DNA from: Chromohalobacter canadensis
Lineage (GTDB): Bacteria; Pseudomonadota; Gammaproteobacteria; Pseudomonadales; Halomonadaceae
Direction of reading: 5' to 3'
Assembly: GCF_034479555.1 (NCBI RefSeq)
Contig: NZ_CP140151.1
Location: forward strand, 992,001 to 1,056,000
Length of the DNA: 64,000 nucleotides
A model generated the notes under the pieces. It ran no database searches. It saw nothing but the letters and a program-made list of their open reading frames with translations, and was not told the origin of the DNA. Shown here piece by piece: positions 53,648-64,000 of the stretch. How positions within the stretch are numbered: position 1 is the first letter of the stretch; each line of letters begins with the position of its first letter. The position numbers and the translations under genes are program-made.

Positions 53648-54664
53648 TTACGTCTCGAGCAGGCGCAAGCGGTCACCCGCAGCGATGCCGAGACGCCGGG
53701 CTTCATCCACGGTCAATGTGAGCACGCCGTCTGCGCTGGGCCCGCGGCCGATCCAGGCGGCCCGGAAGTCGCTAATACTACTCGTCGCCACCAACCAGGT
53801 CGGGCGTTCAACGCTGGCGGCCTCGTCCACGATCTCTACGGGATAGGAAGCCGAGTCGCGTACCGCGCGTACATCGTCGATATAGGCCTCCACCGTGGGG
53901 CCGCCATCGAAGATGTCGATGTAGCCTTCCCAGCGCAGCCCTTCCTTCTTGAGCATTTCCAGCGCCGGGCGGGTGTGCTCGTGAACGGCGCCGATGCAGG
54001 CCCGCGCTTCTTCGGAAAGAAACGGCGTGTAGATCGGGAACTTGGGCATCAGCTCGCCGATGAAGCTCTTCTGCCCGAGGCCGGTGAGACGGTCGGCTTC
54101 GTTGAAATTCATGGGAAAGAAGTGGCTGCCCAGGCACTCCCAGAACGCACTGGTTCCGTTCTCGTCGAAGCGCCCGCGCATCTCGGCGAGCACCTTGTCG
54201 GGGAAGCGATCGCGAAACTCGGCGATGAACAACCAGCGCGCCTTGGACAGCAAGGCGCCGTTACGATCGCACCGGTATTCGGGGCGCAGATACAGCGAGC
54301 AGACTTCGGCGTCGCCGGTATGATCGGAGCTGAGAAACAGCGTATCGATGGTGCGGTGCAGGTCGAGCTGCACCGACGAATGCGCCAGCGTGCCCAGGCG
54401 ATAGTTGTAGAACGGCACTTCACGGCCGACCTGGGCCTCGATGGCGCAGCATCCAGCCAATTCGCCATTGGTATCGTCTTCGAGCACGAAGAAATACAGC
54501 CGATCGTCGATGGCGCTGCGTTCCTCGAAGGCACTGACCGCATGTTCGATCTTGGCGGCGAGGAAGTCGCGATTGTCGGGCAGCGAGGTGAACCCCACGC
54601 CGGTCTGCCAAGCCAGGGCTTGCAGATCGCCGATGTCACGGCGTTCGATGGGCCGAATGCGCAT
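53648..54664 (-). CDS. astA: arginine N-succinyltransferase, second subunit (AruG type)
   Basis: A 338-residue GNAT-fold subunit (MRIRPIERRDIGDLQALAWQTGVGFTSLP, later FPIYTPFLSEEARACIGAVHEHTRPALEMLKKEG and YIDIFDGGPTVEAYIDDVRAVR). The two-gene form is as in Pseudomonas, where AruF and AruG together transfer succinyl from succinyl-CoA to arginine. It overlaps the upstream subunit by ATGA. Confidence 0.9.
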   Translation of the reverse strand: MRIRPIERRDIGDLQALAWQTGVGFTSLPDNRDFLAAKIEHAVSAFEERSAIDDRLYFFVLEDDTNGELAGCCAIEAQVGREVPFYNYRLGTLAHSSVQLDLHRTIDTLFLSSDHTGDAEVCSLYLRPEYRCDRNGALLSKARWLFIAEFRDRFPDKVLAEMRGRFDENGTSAFWECLGSHFFPMNFNEADRLTGLGQKSFIGELMPKFPIYTPFLSEEARACIGAVHEHTRPALEMLKKEGLRWEGYIDIFDGGPTVEAYIDDVRAVRDSASYPVEIVDEAASVERPTWLVATSSISDFRAAWIGRGPSADGVLTLTVDEARRLGIAAGDRLRLLET

Positions 54665-55728
54665 CAGGTTTCTCCCTCGTCGAACTCATCCAGGACGGTG
54701 GGCAACGCCAATGGCGCAGCCAGGACCGCGCGACCTTCCTCGACCCCCAGCAACTCGGCATGTTCAGGCGTGAGCATCAACTGCCCAGTGGGCGACAGCG
54801 CATAGCGCGCCACCAGGCAGCGAAAGCCGCCTAGCTGCTGATTGGCAATCAACGCCGGTTCGGCATCCGGCAGCACGTTGCCAGGACGCAAGCGCACCGG
54901 ATGCCAACTGGCTTGGGACACGCTCTGCAGACGGTCGCGCTCGCCACGCACCACCGGTCCGCCATCGAAGATATCCACATGCCGTGAGCGCACGAAGCCT
55001 TCGCCGAGCATCTCTTCGAGGGCTCCCTCGTGATCGGGATGCTCGCGGCCGATGGCGGCACGCGCCTGAGGCGTGAGCAAGGGCAGATAGAGCGGGAATT
55101 GCGGCATCACCTCGGCGATGAAGCTCTTCGAGCGTACCCCGGCCAGCAGGTTGATCTCCTGAAATCCACGCGCGAAGAAGTGCCGCCCGACGCTGTTCCA
55201 GAACGGCGACTCGCCCTCGGCATCGAGATAGCCCGGGAAGGCCACCGCCAGAATCGATGCGAAGCGCTCCGGATACTGCGCGATGAACATCAACCGCGCG
55301 CGCCGCAACAGGCTCTCGGCGCTGGTGCCTTTGTAACGGGCGTCCAGCGACAGCGCGCACAGCAGCGTGGTCTCCGAGGTCTCGTGCGACAGCGACAGAG
55401 TCTGCACCTCGCGGCGCACGTTGAGCTGCTGCGAGGCGTGGATCAGGGTTTCCTGACGATAGGTGTAATACGCATCCATGGCGCCCGCCTGGGCACGAAT
55501 GCTGGCGGTCCCCACTACCTCGCCAAGCTCGAGATCCTCGAGCACGAAGGTATAGGCCTCGTCGTCGGGAAAATCGACCTCGCGCGCCAGGGCCCGCGTC
55601 GAGCGCGCGATACGCTCCTCAAGGCGGTCGCGATGCGCCGGCAGATTGGTCAGGCGCGGCGTGGCACTGCCCGCCAGGCGCTCCAGTGCCGGCAAGTCGC
55701 GGGGTTGAACGGGGCGAACGACAAGCAT
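54664..55728 (-). CDS. arginine N-succinyltransferase, first subunit (AruF type)
   Basis: A 354-residue paralogue of the downstream subunit, sharing blocks FPLYLPLLTPQARAAIG, HVDIFDGGPVV and the GNAT-like ESPFWNSVGRHFF. The start MLVVRPVQPRDLPALERLA at 55728 matches the usual N-terminus of the AruF family; the ATG at 55755, overlapping the astC stop, would add nine residues and is the alternative. Succinylation of arginine is the entry step of the pathway. Confidence 0.88.
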   Translation of the reverse strand: MLVVRPVQPRDLPALERLAGSATPRLTNLPAHRDRLEERIARSTRALAREVDFPDDEAYTFVLEDLELGEVVGTASIRAQAGAMDAYYTYRQETLIHASQQLNVRREVQTLSLSHETSETTLLCALSLDARYKGTSAESLLRRARLMFIAQYPERFASILAVAFPGYLDAEGESPFWNSVGRHFFARGFQEINLLAGVRSKSFIAEVMPQFPLYLPLLTPQARAAIGREHPDHEGALEEMLGEGFVRSRHVDIFDGGPVVRGERDRLQSVSQASWHPVRLRPGNVLPDAEPALIANQQLGGFRCLVARYALSPTGQLMLTPEHAELLGVEEGRAVLAAPLALPTVLDEFDEGET

Positions 55729-55751
55729 GGCAATGTCTCTCGGTTGCGGGT

Positions 55752-57185
<1,434 letters not shown>

Positions 57186-57980
57186 ATGCAGATCGATCTC
57201 AGCGGCAAGTCCGCCATTGTCACCGGTTCCACCGCCGGCATCGGCTTCGCCATCGCCCAGGGGCTGGCCGAGGCCGGTGCCGCAGTCACCTTGACCGGAC
57301 GCACCCAGACACGCGTAGACGCGGCAGTGAGCGATCTAAAAGCCGCGGTCTCGGGAGCCAATATCTCCGGCGTCGCCGCCGATCTGGGCAGCGCCGAAGG
57401 CTGCCAGGCGCTGATCGACGCACGCCCGGACACCGATATTCTGATCAACAACGTGGGGATCTTCGGGCCGCAGGATTTCTTCGAAACCGACGACGAGACC
57501 TGGGAGCAGTTCTTTCAGGTCAATGTGATGAGCGGCGTGCGGCTATCGCGTCATTACGCCCAGGGAATGAAGTCACGCGGTTGGGGCCGTATCCAGTTCC
57601 TGTCCAGCGAATCGGCGCTGAACATCCCCTCCGAGATGGTCCACTACGGCATGACCAAGTCCGCCGTGCAGTCGATTTCGCGCGGTCTGGCCAAGGTACT
57701 GGCGGGGACCGGCGTGACCGTCAACGCGGTACTGCCGGGGCCGACGCGCTCCGAAGGCGTGGTCGACATGATCGCCCAACTGGCCGAGCAGGAAGGCGTG
57801 TCCCAGGAGGAAATGGAGGCGCGTTTCGTCAAGGAGAACCGCCCCAGCTCGATCATCGGCCGTCTCGCCACTCCCGAGGAAGTCGCCAATATGAGCGTCT
57901 ACGCGGCGTCACCGCAAGCCAGCGCCACCACCGGCGCGCCCTTGCGCGTGGAGGGTGGCATCGTCGACAGCATGGCCTGA
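57186..57980 (+). CDS. SDR-family oxidoreductase
   Basis: A 264-residue short-chain dehydrogenase with TGSTAGIG (13-20), NNVG, catalytic Ser140/141 (FLSSESA) and Tyr154-x3-Lys158 (YGMTK). AAGGAG lies before the ATG at 57186. Substrate unknown; it is FabG-like in form but has a long C-terminal region (NRPSSIIGRLATPEEVANM) typical of catabolic SDRs. Confidence 0.85.
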   Translation: MQIDLSGKSAIVTGSTAGIGFAIAQGLAEAGAAVTLTGRTQTRVDAAVSDLKAAVSGANISGVAADLGSAEGCQALIDARPDTDILINNVGIFGPQDFFETDDETWEQFFQVNVMSGVRLSRHYAQGMKSRGWGRIQFLSSESALNIPSEMVHYGMTKSAVQSISRGLAKVLAGTGVTVNAVLPGPTRSEGVVDMIAQLAEQEGVSQEEMEARFVKENRPSSIIGRLATPEEVANMSVYAASPQASATTGAPLRVEGGIVDSMA

Positions 57981-58109
57981 ACGCCACCGTATGACATGGC
58001 AGGGTCCGGCACGACGCCGGGCCTCACGTCTGCCTTGCTGCAACGCCACGTGGACGCCCCGCTGGCAACGTGCTAAGACGGCGTTATCCCCTTGCCGGAG
58101 CGCCATGTC

Positions 58110-58727
58110 ATGCTCAACACGACCGCCTGGAACCGTCTACGCTATTCGCTATACGCACCGGTCTACGACCTGGTGGCCGCGCGGGCGTTCCGACGCGCGC
58201 GCCGCCTCGCGCTGGAGGCCGTGCATTGGCGCCAAGGTCAGCGCGTTCTGCTGGTAGGCGCCGGCACGGGACTCGACCTGACCTGCTTGCCGCGCGATAT
58301 CGAAGTGCACGCCATCGATATCGCGCCGTTGATGATCGCGCGTCTCGAGGCACGTGCCGAGCGCCACGGACTGGACGTCACCGCCGCGACGATGGATGCC
58401 GCGCGACTGGCCTATCCTGATGCGCATTTCGACGTGGTAGTAATGCACTTGATCATCGCCGTCATGCCCGACCCCGAGGCCGGGCTGAGCGAGGCGCACC
58501 GCGTGTTGGGAGAAGACGGCCAATTGTGCGTGATGGACAAGTTCCAGAGCGATGCCCACCCCGCCGGCTGGGGCAGGCGACTGGTCAATGTGGTGACTTC
58601 CTTTATAGCTACCGACATCACGCGTCAGGCGCGGCCTCTGCTGGAAGGTGCCGGTTTTGTCATCGAGCGCGACACACCGGTGATGATGGGCTCGCTGTTT
58701 CGTGCGTTGCTGGCACGCAAGGCGTAA
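58110..58727 (+). CDS. class I SAM-dependent methyltransferase
   Basis: A 205-residue enzyme with motif I VLLVGAGTGLDLTCLP, acidic EVHAIDIAP, and the downstream DVVVMHLIIAVMPDPEAGLSEAHRVL block of Methyltransf_11 proteins. The N-terminal YSLYAPVYDLVAARAFRRAR resembles phosphatidylethanolamine N-methyltransferase-like and UbiE-like proteins. The ATG at 58110 has CGGAG upstream. Substrate unknown. Confidence 0.83.
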   Translation: MLNTTAWNRLRYSLYAPVYDLVAARAFRRARRLALEAVHWRQGQRVLLVGAGTGLDLTCLPRDIEVHAIDIAPLMIARLEARAERHGLDVTAATMDAARLAYPDAHFDVVVMHLIIAVMPDPEAGLSEAHRVLGEDGQLCVMDKFQSDAHPAGWGRRLVNVVTSFIATDITRQARPLLEGAGFVIERDTPVMMGSLFRALLARKA

Positions 58728-58733
58728 CCCGCG

Positions 58734-59213
58734 CTAGAGCGACTTGCTGAGCCTGACGCGCGGCAAATGCTCGCCGCCTCGCGCCACCCAATCCTCACCC
58801 TGATGCGCCCAATCGCGACGCATCAAGGCATCCGCCAGCACCAGGCTGGCCTCGATTCGCATGCACGTCACGCCGCGCTGACGCATCTCGCCCTCGGCGT
58901 GCTCCAGCAAGCGACTCCCCACGCCCCGCTTAGCCAGCGAAGGCCACACATAAAGTGTCTCGATACGCCCGGCGTCGGGGTCGAGCTCGCAGAACCCCAC
59001 ACAGCGCCCGTCGCAGACCGCTACCAGTGTGGGATAGAGCACCTGGCGCGCCGCCCAGGCCTCGGCATCGCGCGGCAGGGCCACGACCCATGCCTCGCGT
59101 TGCGCCAGCGTGTAATAACCGGCGGCGCCCTGCATCACGGCATGGTGAAACACTTCCGCCTGGTCGGCGGCATCACGCGGCATTGCCTCGCGATAGACGA
59201 TTCGTTCGATCAC
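58734..59213 (-). CDS. GNAT-family N-acetyltransferase
   Basis: A 159-residue acetyltransferase with the acetyl-CoA motif LYVWPSLAKRGVGSRLLEHAE and a YREAMPRDAADQAEVFHHAV start. Converges on the methyltransferase gene with six bases between stops. Substrate unknown. Confidence 0.83.
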   Translation of the reverse strand: MIERIVYREAMPRDAADQAEVFHHAVMQGAAGYYTLAQREAWVVALPRDAEAWAARQVLYPTLVAVCDGRCVGFCELDPDAGRIETLYVWPSLAKRGVGSRLLEHAEGEMRQRGVTCMRIEASLVLADALMRRDWAHQGEDWVARGGEHLPRVRLSKSL

Positions 59214-59359
59214 CGTTGCCTCCTGGAAATGGCATGCCTGGTGGACGCTCCGCGAGCGCCCAAGCCACCATGGTGATGGGCACCGCGCAGCCTACACAAG
59301 GCCTGCATGCCACGCCAGCATGTCTCGCCGCATAGACCGGCATTGGGCATAATACCAAG

Positions 59360-60118
59360 ATGACCGATTGCGACTTCCCCCCTTCCGAGGCGTCGGCAGC
59401 TTTCACGCTCACGCCCATCGGACATATCGCCAGCGACTACCCGGACAAATTCGGCATTCCGCGCCAACCGGGGCTGGCCAGCGCTTCGCGGGCGACGCTG
59501 ACGCTCTCGCCGCCGTTCGACGATCCGCTCACCGTGCGCGGCCTGGAGGCCTTCAGCCATCTCTGGCTGACCTTCGTCTTCCACCAAAGCCCTACGCGCT
59601 GGACACCGCTGGTGCGTCCACCACGCCTGGGTGGCAATGCCAAACACGGCGTCTTCGCCACACGCAGCACACATCGCCCCAATCGTCTGGGGCTGTCGCT
59701 GGTCGAGCTGGTCAAGGTCGACACGCACCACGGCGTGACACTGCACCTACGCGGGCACGACCTCGTCGACGGCACGCCCGTGCTCGACATCAAGCCGTAC
59801 CTGGCCTGGGCTGAAGCGCTCCCTGAGGCACGCAGTGGTTTCGCCCCCGCGCCACCGCCGTCGCTGCCGGTGACGTTCTCGGCCGCCGCCGAGACGGCGC
59901 TGTTAGCGCGCGACGACAGCGATTCGCTACGCGACCTGATACGCCAGGTGTTGGCCCAGGACCCGCGTCCCGCGTACCACAAGAACGCACGGAACACGTC
60001 CGAGCGCCGCTATGGCGTGCGTCTGCGCGACGTGGACGTACGCTGCCACCCGAGTGCGTACGACGGCATCGACGCAATGCATGTGGAAGACATCGTCGTA
60101 ACATCTTCTCCCCCATGA
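59360..60118 (+). CDS. trmO: tRNA (N6-threonylcarbamoyl-A37) methyltransferase TrmO
   Basis: A 252-residue TsaA/TrmO protein with IGHIASDYPDKFGIPRQPG, FSHLWLTFVFHQS, the VFATRSTHRPNRLGLSLVEL block and LDIKPYLAW. It methylates t6A37 to m6t6A in threonine-type tRNAs using SAM. No strong ribosome site precedes the ATG at 59360 (weak AAGA). Convergent with purC. Confidence 0.9.
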   Translation: MTDCDFPPSEASAAFTLTPIGHIASDYPDKFGIPRQPGLASASRATLTLSPPFDDPLTVRGLEAFSHLWLTFVFHQSPTRWTPLVRPPRLGGNAKHGVFATRSTHRPNRLGLSLVELVKVDTHHGVTLHLRGHDLVDGTPVLDIKPYLAWAEALPEARSGFAPAPPPSLPVTFSAAAETALLARDDSDSLRDLIRQVLAQDPRPAYHKNARNTSERRYGVRLRDVDVRCHPSAYDGIDAMHVEDIVVTSSPP

Positions 60119-60122
60119 ACGA

Positions 60123-60150
60123 CAGCGGGGCGCCTACAGGCGCCCCGCTG
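60123..60150. terminator. hairpin between convergent trmO and purC
   Basis: CAGCGGGGCGCC and GGCGCCCCGCTG form a perfect 12-bp stem around TACA. T tracts are absent on both sides. Confidence 0.65.
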
Positions 60151-60174
60151 GAATAGATCGAAAACGCGCGGCAA

Positions 60175-60885
60175 TCAGAAGGTTATGCCGATGCGCCGCC
60201 CGACTTCTTCATAGGCTTCGATGACGCCGCCCAGCCCCTGGCGGAACCGATCCTTGTCCATCTTCTCGCGGGTGTTGGCGTCCCACAGGCGGCAGCCATC
60301 CGGCGAAAACTCGTCGCCCAGGGTCACCTGGCCGTCGAACAGGCCGAACTCGAGCTTGTAATCGACCAGCAGCATGTCACCGTCGAGAAACAACTGCTTG
60401 AGGACGTCGTTGACCTGAAAGGTCAGCGCTTTCATGGTCGCCAGTTGCTCAGGCGTCGCCCAGCCGAACGTCTCGGCCAGCGACTCGTTGATCATCGGGT
60501 CGCCATTGGCGTCGTCCTTGAGGAACAACTCAAAGGTCGGCGGCGTCAACGCCTGGCCTTCCTCGACGCCGAGACGGCGTACCAGCCCACCCGCGGCAAC
60601 ATTACGTACCACGCACTCGACGGGCAGCATCTCGAGGTTTTTGACCACGCACTCGTCGTCGGAGAGCAGCGTCTCGAAATGCGTCGGAATGCCCGCAGCC
60701 TGGAGCTTTTCCATGATGAAGGCATTGAACTTATTGTTGACCATGCCCTTGCGCGCCAGCGACTCCGTCTTCTTGCCGTCGAAGGCGCTGGTATCGTCGC
60801 GGAAGTGCAGGATCAAACGCTGCGGATCGTCAGTGCGGTAGACGGACTTGGCCTTGCCCGCGTACAGCTCGTCACGTTTTTCCAT
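60175..60885 (-). CDS. purC: SAICAR synthetase (PurC)
   Basis: A 236-residue phosphoribosylaminoimidazole-succinocarboxamide synthase: [50 protein letters not shown], and [30 protein letters not shown]. All substrate and ATP-binding blocks are present. The ATG at 60885 has GGAG five bases upstream; the frame is open seven codons further. Confidence 0.95.
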   Translation of the reverse strand: MEKRDELYAGKAKSVYRTDDPQRLILHFRDDTSAFDGKKTESLARKGMVNNKFNAFIMEKLQAAGIPTHFETLLSDDECVVKNLEMLPVECVVRNVAAGGLVRRLGVEEGQALTPPTFELFLKDDANGDPMINESLAETFGWATPEQLATMKALTFQVNDVLKQLFLDGDMLLVDYKLEFGLFDGQVTLGDEFSPDGCRLWDANTREKMDKDRFRQGLGGVIEAYEEVGRRIGITF

Positions 60886-61009
60886 GGGGTCTCCACAATG
60901 GCCCACGCGGGGCCGTCTGGCTCTTGTCTGAGCGCGGATCGCAGGACCCGCGACGTTTTCAAAGGCTATTCAAGGCGTCGCTACACTGCCAACGACGCGC
61001 GACCTCGAC

Positions 61010-61801
61010 TCAAGCGATGCTCTGCCAGGCGAAGCCGTGTTCCTGCGCCGATACCAACAACCGCGATTCATCGCCGGACAACAACGGCGTCAGCGCCTCC
61101 AGCGCCAGTTCGGGGCGATTGTTCTCCTCCGAGATATGCGAACACACGATACGCTGCAGGCGATCCAGCCCCAGCCGCGTCAAAAGCTCGGCGGCCTGGA
61201 CATTGGCCAGATGCCCCCAGTGGCCGCCGACCCGCCGCTTGAGGTTGCGTGGGTAGGGGCCCACATCGAGCATGTGGCGGTCGTGATTGCACTCGAGAAT
61301 CAACGCATCGCACCCCCGGAACGCATCGATGACGTGTTCACTGGGATGGCCGAGGTCGGTGAGTACGCCCAGATGGCGACCGTGCGCGCGGAACCGAAAC
61401 TGCACTGGCTCGCGGGCATCGTGCGGCACCGTCACCGGCTCGATCTCCAGCCCCTTGATCGCGAAGCGTGACTGAGGCACCACCCACTCATGGTGCGGCA
61501 CCTCACCCAAGCGCCCTGATAGCCAGGTGCCCGCGGTCAAGTAGACCGGTATCGCGTAACGCCGCGCCAGGGGCCCCACGCCCCGAATGTGATCGCCGTG
61601 CTCATGCGTCAGAAGCACGGCGTCGAGCTGGCGAGGGTGGAGGCCGAACTGCGCGAGACGGCGTTCCGCCTCGCGCATGCCGAAACCGCAATCCACCAGC
61701 ACATAGGTTTCACCGTCGCTGACCAGCGTGGCGTTGCCCTTGCTGCCACTACCCAACGAGGCGAAACGTAGGGCCGACGACGCCTGAGGCTGATCTGTCA
61801 T
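61010..61801 (-). CDS. metallo-beta-lactamase-fold hydrolase
   Basis: A 263-residue MBL-fold protein with FASLGSGSKGNATLV, the zinc site HEHGDH, and further metal ligands VLTDLGHPSEH and ECNHDRHML, of the YycJ/WalJ type, probably a nuclease or phosphodiesterase-like enzyme. Start at 61801 gives a normal N-terminus; an ATG at 61813 is close to the bamC stop and is the alternative. It follows bamC on the same strand, with purC 124 bases downstream. Confidence 0.83.
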   Translation of the reverse strand: MTDQPQASSALRFASLGSGSKGNATLVSDGETYVLVDCGFGMREAERRLAQFGLHPRQLDAVLLTHEHGDHIRGVGPLARRYAIPVYLTAGTWLSGRLGEVPHHEWVVPQSRFAIKGLEIEPVTVPHDAREPVQFRFRAHGRHLGVLTDLGHPSEHVIDAFRGCDALILECNHDRHMLDVGPYPRNLKRRVGGHWGHLANVQAAELLTRLGLDRLQRIVCSHISEENNRPELALEALTPLLSGDESRLLVSAQEHGFAWQSIA

Positions 61802-61814
61802 GCCGTCCGGCATC

Positions 61815-62765
61815 TCAGCGCAAGGTCGCCGCCACGGCGTTGAGCACTTCACGGGCAGCGCCCGAATCCACCGGGCCGCCATCTTCGCCGCTGACGTTCA
61901 CCTGCGTGGTATCGCGGGTATTGGCGCTGACATCGAGGCGATAGCGCTGGGTCGCTTCGTCGCCGCCGAACCAGTCGAACCAGCCGGAATCGTCATCGCG
62001 GGCGGTGTAGTCGATCACGAACTGACCGGCGCTACGGTTCTGGTCGACCAAGGCGCCCCGTTCGTCCTCGAAGTTGTTCTCCAACTGATAGCGCAGTTCC
62101 GGCCAGGCACGTTCAAGATTCAGCGCCAGCTCGAGCTGCCATTCACCATCGTGATTCGACAAGTGTACGCGCTCATCGCTCGCCAGCGGTTGTGCCGCCA
62201 GAGAAACGCCTTCCTGGTCACCGACGTTGTCGTTCAGGTAGCGCTGCAGCGCGGCCAGGCACTGGGCTTCGTTGCCGCTGCCTTCGCAGCGCACTTCGCT
62301 GGAGCCGTCACGCAGCCCCTGACGAACACTCAACGTTCCCAGGCCGGTCTCGAGACGCCCCGCATCAACATCGGCATCTTCGACACTGGCGCCCTGCGCG
62401 GACGCGAATCCCTGCAACATCGGCCAGACACCGCCCGGCGCGGCATTGACGACCAACCAACGTTCGTCGCCGGCCTCGCGGGATTCGACGAATGCCGCCT
62501 CGGCTTCCTGGCTAGAGGCCAGCGGGCGTGGGCGTGGCACGTCGAAGTCTTCGTCCGTGGCCGCGAAATCGCTCTCGGCATCGGGCACCGGCATGGCGTT
62601 CTGGTACCGTGACGAGTCGCGCGAATCCGGCAACGTCACTGGCTCGACCATCTCGGCATCGGCGTATTCAGTGTTTCGGTCGTAATAAAAACCGGAACGG
62701 CTACAGCCACTTACGATCAGAGTGGCGCCGATGATCAGCGGCATCCATTTAAGGACGGGTTTCAT
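61815..62765 (-). CDS. bamC: outer-membrane assembly lipoprotein BamC
   Basis: A 316-residue lipoprotein with lipobox LIVSGC (Cys21), a flexible acidic N-terminus RSGFYYDRNTEYADAE and two helix-grip domains, of which LYQLENNFED-type strands and FVIDYTARDDDSGWFDWFGGDE are typical. BamC is a partner of BamA/BamD. Ordered dapA-bamC as in E. coli. AAAGAAGG lies before the ATG. Confidence 0.88.
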   Translation of the reverse strand: MKPVLKWMPLIIGATLIVSGCSRSGFYYDRNTEYADAEMVEPVTLPDSRDSSRYQNAMPVPDAESDFAATDEDFDVPRPRPLASSQEAEAAFVESREAGDERWLVVNAAPGGVWPMLQGFASAQGASVEDADVDAGRLETGLGTLSVRQGLRDGSSEVRCEGSGNEAQCLAALQRYLNDNVGDQEGVSLAAQPLASDERVHLSNHDGEWQLELALNLERAWPELRYQLENNFEDERGALVDQNRSAGQFVIDYTARDDDSGWFDWFGGDEATQRYRLDVSANTRDTTQVNVSGEDGGPVDSGAAREVLNAVAATLR

Positions 62766-62854
62766 GCATACACCTTCTTTATGCGTTGATCAGCCTCGAG
62801 GAGTGCCGCTAACGCCGATAAACGTCCGGGTCCTCGACGCCTCTCGACGGTTGG

Positions 62855-63739
62855 TCAGCCTTCGGTCACGCCAGCGAGCTGCAGGGCTTCACTCACCGTG
62901 GAGTGGTACTTGTCAGAGAGCCACGTCATCGGCAGGCGGATACCCTGCTCCGCGAGCCCCATGCGGTTGAGCGCCCACTTCACCGGAATCGGATTGGCTT
63001 CGACACCCAGCGCGGTGTGCAGCGACATGAGGCGTGAATTGATCTGATGCGCTCGTTCGGTATCGCCGGCAACGGCGGCCTCGCACAACTCGTGCATGGC
63101 GCGCGGCGCGACATTGGCGCATACCGAAATATCGCCGTGACCGCCCATCAACATGAAGTCGCACGCCGTGGGATCGTCACCGGAATAAAGCGCGAAGTTG
63201 GTATTCTTGAGACGATCGACCAACTCCTCGGCGCGCTCGAGATTGCCGGTGGCGTCCTTGAGTCCGACGATGTTCTCGATCTCTGCAAGACGGAACACGG
63301 TCTCGTTGTAGATATCCGAGCAGGTGCGACCGGGCACGTTGTAGAGAATGACCGGCAATCCTCCACCCTCGGCGACAGCCTTGAAATGCTGGTAAAGCCC
63401 TTCCTGCGTGGGCTTGTTGTAGTAAGGGGCCACCGACAAGCAGAGGTCCGCGCCTACTTCGCGCGCATAACGCGCCAGCTCGACCGCTTCCGACGTCGCG
63501 TTGGCGCCGGTACCGGCGATCACCGGAACGCGGCCGTCGACTTCCTCGACGACGCAGCGAATGACGTCGAAATGTTCGGCGAACGACATGGTGGTCGGCT
63601 CACCGGTGGTGCCCGCCGCGACGATGGCATCGGTGCCGTTGTCGAGATGGAATCCCACCAGGCGACGCAGCGCCTCCCAGTCGATATCGCCACTGACCTT
63701 CATCGGTGTCGCCAAAGCGACGATGCTGCCTGTGATCAT
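62855..63739 (-). CDS. dapA: 4-hydroxy-tetrahydrodipicolinate synthase
   Basis: A 294-residue aldolase with Schiff-base Lys161 (VGLKDATGN), Tyr133 and Arg138 (LYNVPGRT) and Thr44-Thr45 (AAGTTGE), numbering identical to E. coli DapA. It condenses pyruvate and aspartate semialdehyde in lysine synthesis, which also feeds ectoine-related pools in halophiles. The ATG at 63739 fits; the frame is open 25 codons further. Upstream, the divergent gene starts at 63999. Confidence 0.95.
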   Translation of the reverse strand: MITGSIVALATPMKVSGDIDWEALRRLVGFHLDNGTDAIVAAGTTGEPTTMSFAEHFDVIRCVVEEVDGRVPVIAGTGANATSEAVELARYAREVGADLCLSVAPYYNKPTQEGLYQHFKAVAEGGGLPVILYNVPGRTCSDIYNETVFRLAEIENIVGLKDATGNLERAEELVDRLKNTNFALYSGDDPTACDFMLMGGHGDISVCANVAPRAMHELCEAAVAGDTERAHQINSRLMSLHTALGVEANPIPVKWALNRMGLAEQGIRLPMTWLSDKYHSTVSEALQLAGVTEG

Positions 63740-63912
63740 CCTGCAGTGCTCTCCTGTGAATCGGGCCAGCGTGCCACCGGCATGCGCGGGCGATAAAAAT
63801 GCGCGTATCGCCAACCGGGCGTTCCAAGCGCCGGACCGGCCTTTCCTGTCATGATGTCGATCAACGCCAAATGGTACTCAGCCAGCTTCATCCTGTACAG
63901 AAGCGGCGTGCT

Positions 63913-63999
63913 TTGACACGCGCGCCTGACTGCAATGTAATCTTAACCGCCCACGTTCAGGCAACGACATCTTTCACGTCAGCATTCGAGGAACCTTCA
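63913..63999 (+). promoter_or_regulatory. sigma70 promoter and start site for a gene at the window edge
   Basis: TTGACA at 63913-63918 and TGTAAT at 63936-63941 are 17 bases apart. GAGGA at about 63987-63991 precedes an ATG that would begin at 63999 and run out of the window. In E. coli and relatives the gene divergent to dapA is gcvR, so this is the likely identity (inference). Confidence 0.65.
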
Positions 64000-64000
64000 T

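Overview
The window is a GC-rich (roughly 60-65% by eye) chromosomal segment of a gammaproteobacterium. Gene content fits a moderately halophilic member of the Halomonadaceae (Halomonas/Chromohalobacter type): a Pseudomonas-style aruCFGDB arginine succinyltransferase operon with a two-subunit AstA, dapA-bamC with a divergent start beyond it, a gamma-butyrobetaine hydroxylase next to a betaine-type binding protein, and a SulP carrier. The genus is an inference from content, not from a marker gene. Most of the DNA is ordinary core genome on both strands, with no tRNA, rRNA or CRISPR array seen.

Layout. 1-6327: the 3' end of an aryl-polyene-type biosynthesis operon (RND exporter, flavin-dependent halogenase-like enzyme, DUF3261 lipoprotein, ketosynthase, dehydratase, ketoreductase), most junctions being ATGA overlaps. 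6419-13481: membrane protein, tandem universal stress protein, SulP carrier, HAD phosphatase, slipin plus long NfeD. 13527-16723: LysR regulator, gamma-butyrobetaine dioxygenase and betaine/carnitine-type binding protein. 16813-25220: VTT membrane protein, glycosyltransferase, D-malate/tartrate dehydrogenase, hemerythrin, chemoreceptor, SMP-30 lactonase and OprB porin. 25486-31856: DUF1338 dioxygenase, astE, a basic-amino-acid ABC transporter and a second AstE-like deacylase. 31940-33233: two divergent bactofilins.

33234-38640 is an AT-rich accessory island. Its architecture reads as an integron-type cassette array without an integrase in view (a CALIN): a DUF262-HEPN two-gene cassette, a recognisable attC site, a DUF3644 (HEPN-like) cassette, a second attC split by an IS5-family element with a frameshifted transposase, a small cupin gene, and a reversed BrnT-BrnA toxin-antitoxin module. 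This is the most interesting part of the window: three HEPN-type proteins occur within 15 kb (DUF262-associated HEPN, DUF3644, and HepT of a separate HepT-MntA module at 48.2 kb).

38815-50456: an orphan basic-amino-acid binding protein, AbrB-type membrane protein, alkylation repair genes (Ada-AlkA fusion and Ogt), a DUF924 protein, the YgiN-LysR-MdaB quinone-redox trio, a CynX-type MFS carrier, HepT-MntA, and a second NfeD-SPFH pair. 50659-56966: arginine succinyltransferase operon on the minus strand. 57186-64000: SDR, methyltransferase, GNAT, TrmO, PurC, metallo-beta-lactamase-fold hydrolase, BamC and DapA, ending in a clear sigma70 promoter for a gene that starts at the last bases. Non-coding structure includes a ~143 bp dispersed repeat in two copies, an inverted REP pair, a heptanucleotide tandem repeat inside the ast operon, and several strong hairpins.
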